DNA from: Bacteroidota bacterium
GTDB lineage: Bacteria; Bacteroidota; Bacteroidia; Flavobacteriales; Flavobacteriaceae
Assembly: GCA_023390775.1 (NCBI GenBank)
Contig: JAEWCF010000030.1
Coordinates: 1 to 13,613 of the forward strand
DNA: 13,613 nt
Direction of reading: 5' to 3'
Under the pieces are notes generated by a model. That model ran no database searches and was not told where the DNA came from. It saw nothing but the letters and a program-made list of their open reading frames with translations. This document shows, one piece after another, positions 1-6,801 of this stretch. Each line of letters starts with the position of its first letter. Position 1 is the stretch's first letter. A program made the translations under genes and the position numbers.

Positions 1-28
1 CTCCCAAAAGGGGCGGTTTTTTTTTTTT
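1..28 (+). terminator. 3' part of an intrinsic terminator of an upstream gene (truncated)
   Basis: The window opens with a C-rich arm (1-5), an AAAA loop region (6-9), a G-rich arm GGGGCGG (10-16) and then 12 consecutive T (17-28). This is the closing half of a GC-rich hairpin followed by a U-tract, the classic rho-independent terminator; the outer left arm lies outside the window, so the full stem cannot be checked. The T-run ends exactly where the next ATG begins, leaving no spacer for a separate promoter. Confidence 0.6.
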
Positions 29-1366
29 ATGGTACACGAGAAGGGAAGCAAGCGTTTGCTCAATGCCTGGGCATTTTATGATTGGGCCAATTCGGTTTAT
101 CCGCTGGTGATTTCTTCGGCGGTCTTCCCGATTTTTTACAACGCCCTTTTCAATGGACGAAGCCCCTATATCGAGGTCTTTGGCACTTCGCTGAAAAATT
201 CGGCCCTGATCAGTTTCGTAACCGCGGCCGCCTTCTTGATCGTGGCCTTCATTTCCCCGTTGTTATCCGGTATTGCCGATTATGCCGGAAACAAAAAATC
301 GTTCATGAGATTCTTTTGTTATCTGGGCGCGATTTCCTGCATGGGCCTGTACCTTTTCAACCTCGAAAATATCTACGCGGGCCTCGGCTTCTATCTTTTG
401 GGGCTGATCGGATTCTGGGGAAGCCTTGTTTTCTATAATTCATATTTGCCCGACATCGCCTTTCCGGAACAGCAGGACCGTGTTTCGGCGCGCGGATATT
501 CGCTGGGTTATGTGGGATCGGTATTGTTGCTGATCGTAAACCTGGCCATGGTCATGAAACCGGAATTGTTCGGGATATCGGGGACTTCCGGAGAGGCCGC
601 GATGAAAGCCATGCGGTACTCCTTTGTGATGGTGGGCATCTGGTGGATCGGCTTTAGCCAGTACACCTATTACCATCTGCCGAAAGGTACCCGCCCCGAA
701 AACGGCCGCATCACCCGCAATGTCGTGTTCAATGGCTTTCGTGAACTGCGGAAGGTTTGGGGGATGCTGTCCGAAAATACCGCCCTCAAAAGATACCTCT
801 CGGGGTTTTTCGTGTACAGCATGGCCGTACAGACCGTCATGCTGATCGCGACCTATTTCGGGGCACAGGAAATTGCGTGGGCCAATGAATCCGAGAGTAC
901 GACAGGCCTCATCATCTGCATCCTGGTAATCCAGCTCGTCGCGGTCCTGGGCGCGTATATCACTTCCCGAGCATCTACAAAATTCGGAAACATCCCGGTC
1001 CTGATTGCCATCAATTGCATCTGGATATGCCTCTGCGTGGCGGCCTATTTCATCACGCAGCCCATTGAATTCTACGTCATGGCGGCGCTTGTCGGGCTGG
1101 TCATGGGCGGAATCCAGTCGCTTTCGCGTTCCACCTATTCCAAACTGTTGCCCCAAACGCCCGATACGGCATCGTTCTTCAGCTTTTACGATGTTTCGGA
1201 GAAAATCGGGATCGTGATCGGGATGCTGGTCTATGGGCTTATCGACCAACTTACCGGAAGCCCGCGGATGGCGATCGTTTTTTTGGCGGCCTTTTTCATT
1301 ATCGGAGTCATCCTGCTCTTGCGCGTTCCCCGAAAAGGGGCGATTGCCGGTGCCGAAAACCGATAA
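29..1366 (+). CDS. MFS transporter, UMF1 (Atg22-like) family
   Basis: Predicted 445-residue integral inner-membrane transporter of the major facilitator superfamily. The N-terminal signature NAWAFYDWANS (residues 12-22), leading straight into the first membrane segment, is characteristic of the UMF1 family (Pfam Atg22-like). About twelve hydrophobic segments run through the protein, with loop motifs such as SGIADYAGNKKSF after the second helix and GGIQSLSRSTYSKLLP in the C-terminal half, both familiar in this family. No substrate has been firmly established for bacterial UMF1 proteins (yeast Atg22 exports amino acids from the vacuole), so none is assigned. ATG at 29 is chosen because the family usually starts only a few residues before the conserved KGxKxxxNAW stretch. 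There is no Shine-Dalgarno box; the start directly follows a 12-T terminator-like tract. The gene ends at TAA 60 bp before the next start and has no obvious terminator of its own. Confidence 0.88.
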   Translation: MVHEKGSKRLLNAWAFYDWANSVYPLVISSAVFPIFYNALFNGRSPYIEVFGTSLKNSALISFVTAAAFLIVAFISPLLSGIADYAGNKKSFMRFFCYLGAISCMGLYLFNLENIYAGLGFYLLGLIGFWGSLVFYNSYLPDIAFPEQQDRVSARGYSLGYVGSVLLLIVNLAMVMKPELFGISGTSGEAAMKAMRYSFVMVGIWWIGFSQYTYYHLPKGTRPENGRITRNVVFNGFRELRKVWGMLSENTALKRYLSGFFVYSMAVQTVMLIATYFGAQEIAWANESESTTGLIICILVIQLVAVLGAYITSRASTKFGNIPVLIAINCIWICLCVAAYFITQPIEFYVMAALVGLVMGGIQSLSRSTYSKLLPQTPDTASFFSFYDVSEKIGIVIGMLVYGLIDQLTGSPRMAIVFLAAFFIIGVILLLRVPRKGAIAGAENR

Positions 1367-1380
1367 ATCGGCAACCCGTA

Positions 1381-1409
1381 TTGCCATGCGCGATATTTAA
1401 TTATATTTG
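1381..1409 (+). promoter_or_regulatory. Bacteroidota-type promoter for the lipoprotein gene
   Basis: A TTG (1381-1383) is followed after 18 bp by TATATTTG (1402-1409), an exact match to the -7 consensus TAnnTTTG used by the primary sigma factor of Bacteroidota. The start codon of the lipoprotein gene lies 16 bp further on, giving a very short leader. The gene can therefore be transcribed independently of the MFS gene upstream. Confidence 0.65.
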
Positions 1410-1425
1410 GAAAAATTTCGTCCCG

Positions 1426-2175
1426 ATGAATAAAATCAAGATTTCGGCATCGTTCCTTGCGCTGGTTGCCGTATTTACCCTGGGATCGTGCTCGTCCGAC
1501 AACGAGCCGATCGACCCGAGCATCATCGTCAATCCCGAAGACCCGAACGTGGACCCGCCGGGAGCCTCGACAGGCGATTACTGGCCTGCCGCTCTCAACA
1601 ATACCTGGATTTACGAGCGCGACGGCGTCACGCAGCCCGCAGCCAAGATCGTCAGCATCAACACCGTCGGTGGCAACACCTATTATAATTTCGATCCGCA
1701 ATCAGGCACCGGCCAGGTTTTGACCGGAACCGCCACGACAAGCCTGCGAAAGTCCAACGCCACCTATTACATCAAGATGAGCAACATGACGACACAACCC
1801 ACAGGCGGCATGCCGGGCTCCACAACCACCGGGGCCGAATACGTCGTCCTCAAGGATAATCTTCCGGTGGGGGGAACATGGACCGATACGTACACGCAAA
1901 CCACCACTTATACCGATCCGGCGTTTCCCGTTGTCACGATGAACATTGTCAATAACGGATTCATTGTTGAAAAGGGAATTACGGTGACGGTCAACGGCGA
2001 AGAATTTACCGACGTGATCAAGACCAAGCTCGTCCAGAATGCCACCTTCATGGGACAGACCACGGCCACCACGAACTATTACTGGTTTGCCAAGGGCGTC
2101 GGGCCGATCAAGATCACCAACGAGATGCAGGGTGCCGTCTACAACCAGGAGCTTGAAAGTTACACGCTGAATTAG
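1426..2175 (+). CDS. Putative lipoprotein of unknown function
   Basis: Predicted 249-residue lipoprotein. Residues 1-22 form a type II signal peptide: basic start MNKIK, hydrophobic core, lipobox LGSC with the lipidated Cys at position 22. The residues after it, SSDNE, are acidic, resembling the export signal that sends lipoproteins to the cell surface in Flavobacteriia; surface location is inferred only. The mature part is rich in Thr, Asn, Tyr and Gly and looks like a beta-rich fold, with an N-terminal DYWPAALNNTWIYERDG motif and a C-terminal YYWFAKGVGPIK motif; the latter pattern recurs in many uncharacterised secreted proteins. I do not recognise a named family and assign no function. ATG at 1426 is preferred over an in-frame TTG at 1381 because it begins a proper signal peptide and because the promoter lies between the two. 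It is bracketed by its own promoter and terminator, so it is probably monocistronic. Confidence 0.8.
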   Translation: MNKIKISASFLALVAVFTLGSCSSDNEPIDPSIIVNPEDPNVDPPGASTGDYWPAALNNTWIYERDGVTQPAAKIVSINTVGGNTYYNFDPQSGTGQVLTGTATTSLRKSNATYYIKMSNMTTQPTGGMPGSTTTGAEYVVLKDNLPVGGTWTDTYTQTTTYTDPAFPVVTMNIVNNGFIVEKGITVTVNGEEFTDVIKTKLVQNATFMGQTTATTNYYWFAKGVGPIKITNEMQGAVYNQELESYTLN

Positions 2176-2195
2176 AAGACATTGAATTGATCCTC

Positions 2196-2223
2196 AAACC
2201 TGAACCGATGTTCAGGTTTTTTT
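2196..2223 (+). terminator. Rho-independent terminator after the lipoprotein gene
   Basis: A perfect 10-bp stem, AAACCTGAAC (2196-2205) and GTTCAGGTTT (2210-2219), encloses the four-base loop CGAT and runs into a T-tract (2217-2223). It lies 20 bp after the lipoprotein stop codon and separates that gene from lon. Confidence 0.88.
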
Positions 2224-2280
2224 ATGGCATGAAATGCAGCGGTCTTGGGATGTGCCGAAATAATGTGCCGTACATCGATT

Positions 2281-2315
2281 TTTGCTCCTATTGTGCACGT
2301 GTTGTTTTACATTTG
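2281..2315 (+). promoter_or_regulatory. Probable lon promoter
   Basis: TACATTTG (2308-2315) matches the Bacteroidota -7 element TAnnTTTG exactly. The nearest upstream TTTG (2281-2284) is 23 bp away, rather longer than the usual ~19, and a TTG at 2291 is too close, so the -33 element is uncertain. The position, 28 bp before the lon ATG, supports the start chosen for lon. I see no CIRCE-like inverted repeat or other recognised heat-shock operator here. Confidence 0.5.
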
Positions 2316-2343
2316 TTATCCGATTCAAGATCGACTGCCAACT

Positions 2344-4791
2344 ATGCCACATATTCTATCCTTTGAAAACCTGTCTTTGCAGGAATTCGATTCAGATGCC
2401 GAACTGATTCCGCTGCTGACGCCCGAAGACGAGGCCGAAATGAACAGCGAGGAATTACCCGAATCGCTCCCCATATTGCCACTTCGCAACACCGTGCTTT
2501 TCCCGGGTGTCGTAATCCCGATTTCGGCGGGCCGTGATAAGTCCATCAAACTGATCAACGACGCGCATGCCGGCGACAAGATCATCGGCGTTGTGGCCCA
2601 AAAAAGCGAGGAGGCCGAGGACCCGACCAAGAACGACATCCATAAAATCGGGACCGTAGCGCGGATCCTTCGGGTATTGAAGATGCCCGACGGGAACATT
2701 ACCGTCATCCTGCAGGGCAAGAAGCGTTTCGAGATCGACGCGGTAATTGCCGAAAAGCCGTATCTGCGAGCCAACATCAAGGAAGTTGACGAGCGACGTC
2801 CGGGCAAGCACGACACCGAGTTCCTGGCCATCATCGACTCCATCAAGGAACTGGCGATCCAGATCATCAAGGAAAGCCCCAACATTCCTACCGAGGCGAC
2901 GTTTGCCATCCGCAACATCGAAAGCCAGTCTTTCCTGATCAATTTCGTGTCGTCCAACATGAACCTTTCGGTGGCCGAGAAACAAGGGCTGCTTTCCATG
3001 AACACGCTCAAGGAAAGGGCGCTTGAGACGCTTCGGTACATGAATGTCGAACTGCAGAAGCTGGAGCTCAAGAACGACATCCAGAGCAAGGTGCGGTTCG
3101 ATCTTGACCAGCAGCAACGAGAGTATTTCCTTCACCAGCAGATGAAGACCATCCAGGAAGAACTGGGTGGCGTGTCGCACGACGAGGAAATGGAGGAAAT
3201 GCGCAAGAAGGCCGCGCTCAAGAAATGGGACGAGAAGACTCGAAAACAGTTCGACAAGGAACTGGCCAAAATGCAGCGGATGAATCCGCAGGCGCCCGAT
3301 TTTGGGATCCAGCGCAATTATTTAGAACTATTGCTGGAACTTCCCTGGGGCGAATATTCCAAGGATAATTTTGATTTGAAACGCGCGCAGAAAATCCTTG
3401 ACCGTGACCACTTTGGGTTGGAGGATGTAAAGAAGCGCATGATAGAATACCTCGCGGTACTGAAGCTGCGCAACGATATGCGTTCGCCGATTATTTGCCT
3501 CACCGGGCCTCCAGGAGTGGGGAAAACCTCGATCGGGCGTTCGGTTGCCGAAGCCCTTGGCAGGGAGTACGTACGGATTTCACTGGGCGGCCTTCGCGAC
3601 GAGGCGGAAATCCGCGGGCACCGGAAGACCTACATCGGCGCCATGCCGGGCCGGATCATCCAGAGCCTGAAGAAGGCGGGGACTTCGAATCCTGTTTTCG
3701 TTCTGGATGAAATCGACAAGCTTTCCAGCAGCAATCAGGGCGATCCGTCATCGGCATTGCTTGAAGTGCTCGATCCCGAACAAAACGGCGACTTTTACGA
3801 TAATTTCCTCGAGATGGGCTATGACCTTTCCAAGGTGATGTTCATCGCGACCTCAAACAATATGGCGGCGATCCAGCCCGCGCTCCGGGACAGGATGGAG
3901 GTCATCAAGATGTCCGGCTATACGATCGAGGAAAAAGTCGAGATTGCGCGGCAGCACCTGTTCCCCAAACAGTTGAAGGAGCACGGGATGAACAGCAAGC
4001 AATTGTCGGTTTCAAAGAAACAACTCGAAAAGATCGTCGAGGGCTACACGCGTGAAAGCGGTGTGCGCGGCCTCGAATCCAAACTGGCGCAACTTATCCG
4101 CAACGCGGCCAAATCCATCGCGATGGAGGAGGAGTACAACAAGAAAGTGACCGACGAAGACATCGTCAACGCGTTGGGCGTCCCGCGGCTTGAACGCGAC
4201 AAATACGAAAGCAATGACGTGGCCGGCGTGGTCACGGGGCTTGCCTGGACCACCGTGGGCGGCGACATCCTGTTCATCGAATCGCTGATTTCCAAGGGCA
4301 AGGGCGTCATGACCTTAACCGGAAACCTCGGTACGGTAATGAAGGAATCGGCGACGATTGCACTCGAATATATCAAGGCAAATTACGATTTGGTGGGCGT
4401 CGACCCCGAAATCATTCCCAAGTATAACATCCACATCCACATTCCCGAAGGCGCCACGCCAAAGGACGGCCCAAGCGCCGGAATCGCGATGCTGACTTCA
4501 CTCGTCTCACTGCTTACCCAGCGCAAGGTCAAGAAACACCTGGCCATGACCGGCGAGATCACCCTGCGAGGCAAGGTGCTGCCCGTAGGCGGGATCAAGG
4601 AGAAGATACTGGCCGCGAAACGCGCCGGAATCACCGAGATCATCATGAGCAAGGAAAACCGCAAGGACATCGAGGAAATCAAAAATGAATACCTCGAAGG
4701 GATGACTTTCCACTACGTGACCGAGATGAGCGAGGTGATCAAGCATGCGCTGACGAATGAGAAGGTGAAGAATGCGAAGGTGCTGAGTTGA
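2344..4791 (+). CDS. lon: ATP-dependent serine protease Lon (endopeptidase La)
   Basis: Predicted 815-residue cytoplasmic AAA+ protease that unfolds and degrades damaged and short-lived regulatory proteins, normally as a homohexamer. All domains are present in order: an N-terminal substrate-recognition domain starting near LPILPLRNTVLFPG (residues ~43-55), a coiled-coil linker, and an AAA+ module with Walker A GPPGVGKTS (388-396) and Walker B VFVLDEID (451-458). The C-terminal protease domain carries the catalytic Ser711 in PKDGPSAG and Lys754 in GGIKEK, 43 residues apart as in E. coli Lon (S679/K722). The length is about 30 residues more than E. coli Lon because of an acidic N-terminal extension, which I recall as typical of flavobacterial Lon. 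ATG at 2344 is chosen over in-frame starts back to 2245 because the upstream residues look non-homologous and the likely promoter lies between the two. The gene appears monocistronic; no strong terminator follows. Confidence 0.97.
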   Translation: MPHILSFENLSLQEFDSDAELIPLLTPEDEAEMNSEELPESLPILPLRNTVLFPGVVIPISAGRDKSIKLINDAHAGDKIIGVVAQKSEEAEDPTKNDIHKIGTVARILRVLKMPDGNITVILQGKKRFEIDAVIAEKPYLRANIKEVDERRPGKHDTEFLAIIDSIKELAIQIIKESPNIPTEATFAIRNIESQSFLINFVSSNMNLSVAEKQGLLSMNTLKERALETLRYMNVELQKLELKNDIQSKVRFDLDQQQREYFLHQQMKTIQEELGGVSHDEEMEEMRKKAALKKWDEKTRKQFDKELAKMQRMNPQAPDFGIQRNYLELLLELPWGEYSKDNFDLKRAQKILDRDHFGLEDVKKRMIEYLAVLKLRNDMRSPIICLTGPPGVGKTSIGRSVAEALGREYVRISLGGLRDEAEIRGHRKTYIGAMPGRIIQSLKKAGTSNPVFVLDEIDKLSSSNQGDPSSALLEVLDPEQNGDFYDNFLEMGYDLSKVMFIATSNNMAAIQPALRDRMEVIKMSGYTIEEKVEIARQHLFPKQLKEHGMNSKQLSVSKKQLEKIVEGYTRESGVRGLESKLAQLIRNAAKSIAMEEEYNKKVTDEDIVNALGVPRLERDKYESNDVAGVVTGLAWTTVGGDILFIESLISKGKGVMTLTGNLGTVMKESATIALEYIKANYDLVGVDPEIIPKYNIHIHIPEGATPKDGPSAGIAMLTSLVSLLTQRKVKKHLAMTGEITLRGKVLPVGGIKEKILAAKRAGITEIIMSKENRKDIEEIKNEYLEGMTFHYVTEMSEVIKHALTNEKVKNAKVLS

Positions 4792-4867
4792 CGAATGACG
4801 ACCCGAGCTTGAAGGGCGAATGGTATGGAGCGCCAGCGGAGTAAAAGTCGAAAGAGGAGTAGGGTGG

Positions 4868-4888
4868 CTAGTGATTAGTAGCTAGAAG
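4868..4888 (+). repeat. Degenerate 7-bp units downstream of lon
   Basis: The stretch can be read as three degenerate heptamers, CTAGTGA, TTAGTAG and CTAGAAG. It shares the 7-bp period and the TAG/TGA flavour of the clearer arrays at 4921-5012 but is too degenerate to be certain on its own. Confidence 0.35.
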
Positions 4889-4920
4889 AAAGTTAAGCAT
4901 CCGGGCTGACCTTAATCAAA

Positions 4921-4948
4921 CTGACGGCTGACAGCTGACAGCTGATAG
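4921..4948 (+). repeat. Heptamer repeat cluster 1 (CTGAYRG x 4)
   Basis: Four contiguous 7-bp units, CTGACGG, CTGACAG, CTGACAG and CTGATAG. It is non-coding and lies in the gap between lon and porQ. A second four-unit cluster of the same consensus starts 36 bp further on. Confidence 0.85.
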
Positions 4949-4984
4949 CTATGACTGGGACTCCCTCTGACAACTTTTTGAAAA

Positions 4985-5012
4985 CTGAAAGCTGATAGCT
5001 GACAGCCGATAG
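4985..5012 (+). repeat. Heptamer repeat cluster 2 (CTGAYAG x 4)
   Basis: Four contiguous 7-bp units, CTGAAAG, CTGATAG, CTGACAG and CCGATAG, the same unit as cluster 1. Part of it (TAGCT at 4996-5000 and AGCTA at 5011-5015) can form a 5-bp stem followed by five T (5017-5021), so it could act as a weak terminator after lon. It ends 10 bp before the likely -7 element of porQ. Confidence 0.82.
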
Positions 5013-5022
5013 CTAATTTTTC

Positions 5023-5030
5023 TATCTTCG
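5023..5030 (+). promoter_or_regulatory. Possible -7 element of the porQ promoter
   Basis: TATCTTCG differs at one position from TAnnTTTG and sits 21 bp before the porQ ATG, a good distance. No TTG is visible at the expected -33 position, which falls inside heptamer cluster 2, so this is a weak call. Confidence 0.4.
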
Positions 5031-5051
5031 CACTTGGGTAATCATGCCACT

Positions 5052-6068
5052 ATGCGTAAAAAAATCCTCTTGTGCCTTTTCCTGGTTCCGCTGGCCTGCG
5101 CGTCGCAAATCGGCGGAAAGCATGTTTACCAATTCCTGAACCTGGTCACTTCCCCGCGCCAGGCGGCACTTGGCGGCAAGAACATCACGATTTTTGACAA
5201 CGATGTCAATTCCGGGCATTTCAATCCGGCGACCATCAATCCCGAAATGGACAACCACCTGGCCCTGAACTACGGTTCCTATTACGGCGAGGTTTCCTAC
5301 GGGACGGCGGCTTATGCCTACAATTACGATCGCCGGACGCAGACTTTCCATGCAGGAGTAAATTATGTCAATTACGGCAAGTTCGAGGGATATGACGAAA
5401 ACGGCGACCCAACTTCGGAATTTACCGGGAGCGAGATCGCGGTTTCGGTGGGCTATGCCTACGCGATTCCCGATTCGAAGATCCGCGTTGGGGCGAATCT
5501 CAAGATGATCTCGTCGACGTTGGAGAGTTACAATTCATTTGGCGGCGCGCTCGACATCGGTGCGATCTATGTCAAGGAAGACAACGGGCTCAACGTCGCC
5601 TTGGCCGTCCGCAACATCGGGACTCAGTTCTCGACCTATGCCGGCACGACCGAAAAACTTCCGCTCGAAATTATCGCCGGGGTATCGCAACAACTTGAAA
5701 ACGTTCCCATCCGCTGGCACCTGACCTTGGAAAACCTACAACAGTGGAACGTGGCCTTTTCAAATCCCGCCCGGGCCGAGGGCACGATCGACGGAGGCAC
5801 CAAGGAGGAAAAAGTTTCGGTTTTCAACAACGCGCTCCGGCATGTCGTTCTCGGCGCCGAGCTCTTTCCCACTAAAGGATTCAACATCCGCCTTGGCTAT
5901 AATTTCCGCCGTGGCGAGGAATTACGCCTGGTGGAACACCGGAATTTTTCGGGTGTATCGGCGGGGTTCGGGCTTCGCGTCGGCAAGCTGAAATTCAATT
6001 ATTCCTATTCGCGCTACACCCTTGCGGCCAACACGAGCCTGTTCGGCCTGACCATCAACCTTCAGTAA
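5052..6068 (+). CDS. porQ: Type IX secretion system protein PorQ
   Basis: Predicted 338-residue outer-membrane beta-barrel protein of the T9SS. Known biology: in Porphyromonas gingivalis PorQ belongs to the PorU-PorV-PorQ-PorZ attachment complex, which removes the C-terminal signal from cargo and anchors it at the surface. Residues 1 to about 20 form a signal peptide (basic MRKK, hydrophobic core, ACAS cleavage region). The mature start, GGKHVYQFLNLVTSPRQAALGG, with NPA about 40 residues later, is typical of PorQ/PorV-like proteins. Alternating hydrophobic/polar strands follow, ending in the aromatic strand SLFGLTINLQ. ATG at 5052 is chosen over an in-frame TTG at 5034 because it places the basic residues at the N-terminus of the signal peptide and leaves room after the probable -7 box. 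The stop is one base from the cmk start, so the two are almost certainly co-transcribed and perhaps translationally coupled. Confidence 0.93.
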   Translation: MRKKILLCLFLVPLACASQIGGKHVYQFLNLVTSPRQAALGGKNITIFDNDVNSGHFNPATINPEMDNHLALNYGSYYGEVSYGTAAYAYNYDRRTQTFHAGVNYVNYGKFEGYDENGDPTSEFTGSEIAVSVGYAYAIPDSKIRVGANLKMISSTLESYNSFGGALDIGAIYVKEDNGLNVALAVRNIGTQFSTYAGTTEKLPLEIIAGVSQQLENVPIRWHLTLENLQQWNVAFSNPARAEGTIDGGTKEEKVSVFNNALRHVVLGAELFPTKGFNIRLGYNFRRGEELRLVEHRNFSGVSAGFGLRVGKLKFNYSYSRYTLAANTSLFGLTINLQ

Positions 6069-6069
6069 A

Positions 6070-6768
6070 TTGAAAAAGATCACCATCGCCATCGACGGAT
6101 TTTCCTCGACCGGAAAGAGCACGCTTGCCAAGGAACTCGCGTCGCACCTGGGTTATGTCTATGTCGATACCGGTGCGATGTACCGCGCCGTGACGCTTTT
6201 CGCGATGCAGCACGGCTATATCAACCACGAGTATTTTGACCGCGAGACCCTGGTGCTCAGCCTTCCCTCCATTACCCTTGAATTTAAGTACAATTCCGAG
6301 GTTGGTTTTGGCGAAATGTACCTCAATGGCGAACGCGTCGAGGAGCAGATCCGCTCGCTCGAGGTTTCATCCTTGGTAAGCCGCGTGGCCGAGGTTTCCG
6401 AAGTGCGCCACAAACTGGTCGAACAGCAACAGCTGATGGGCAGGGGCAAGGGTATCGTCATGGACGGGCGCGACATCGGTACGGTCGTTTTTCCCGACGC
6501 CGAACTAAAAATCTACATGACCGCCGCCGCCGATGTCCGCGCGCAGCGACGTTTTGACGAACTGACGGCGAAAGGCCAGCAGGTCACCTATGAAGAGGTG
6601 CTCAAAAATGTCCAGGAACGCGATTTTATCGATACGCACAGGGATGATTCGCCGCTTTGCCGCGCACACGACGCCGTCGAGATCGACAATTCGCACCTCA
6701 CGCGCGAGGAGCAATTCAACCTGGTCGCGACCCTTGCGATCGAAGCGGGCGCCGACTTGCCCAATTGA
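6070..6768 (+). CDS. cmk: Cytidylate kinase (CMP/dCMP kinase)
   Basis: Predicted 232-residue cytoplasmic kinase that transfers phosphate from ATP to CMP or dCMP, in pyrimidine salvage and RNA-turnover recycling. Visible motifs: P-loop GFSSTGKST (residues 10-18), DTGAMYR (33-39) for substrate binding, GRDIGTVVFPDA (133-144), and the late RDDSPL motif (191-196) followed by DAVEIDNS. All are diagnostic of Cmk, and the length fits. The start is a TTG at 6070; no ATG or GTG is available that would keep the conserved KKITIAIDGFSSTGKS opening, and the porQ stop lies just one base upstream. Translation therefore probably depends on ribosomes finishing porQ. The gene sits between a T9SS component and a nucleoside transporter; the link to the transporter is metabolically sensible, that to porQ is not functionally obvious. 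Confidence 0.95.
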   Translation: MKKITIAIDGFSSTGKSTLAKELASHLGYVYVDTGAMYRAVTLFAMQHGYINHEYFDRETLVLSLPSITLEFKYNSEVGFGEMYLNGERVEEQIRSLEVSSLVSRVAEVSEVRHKLVEQQQLMGRGKGIVMDGRDIGTVVFPDAELKIYMTAAADVRAQRRFDELTAKGQQVTYEEVLKNVQERDFIDTHRDDSPLCRAHDAVEIDNSHLTREEQFNLVATLAIEAGADLPN

Positions 6769-6786
6769 ATTAAATAATTAGTTTTA
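6757..6786 (+). promoter_or_regulatory. Possible internal promoter ahead of the nucleoside transporter gene
   Basis: A TTG (6757-6759, inside the cmk 3' end) is followed after 19 bp by TAGTTTTA (6779-6786), which matches TAnnTTTG except for the last base. It lies 15 bp before the ATG of the transporter gene. If real, it would allow transporter expression independent of porQ-cmk; the AT-rich context makes a chance match possible. Confidence 0.3.
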
Positions 6787-6801
6787 CGGCAAAAATATTA
6801 T

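Noticed and set aside
440..1387. A 315-codon open frame on the minus strand opposite the UMF1 transporter gene
   Set aside because: Its product is full of charged, low-complexity stretches with no recognisable domain, while the plus strand encodes a clear transporter; it is an antisense shadow favoured by high GC.
2245..2343. Longer lon start adding 33 residues
   Set aside because: The added residues do not resemble any Lon N-terminus and the likely -7 element falls within them.
4921..5012. CRISPR array
   Set aside because: The repeats are only 7 bp, contiguous, and have no unique spacers; there are no cas genes nearby.
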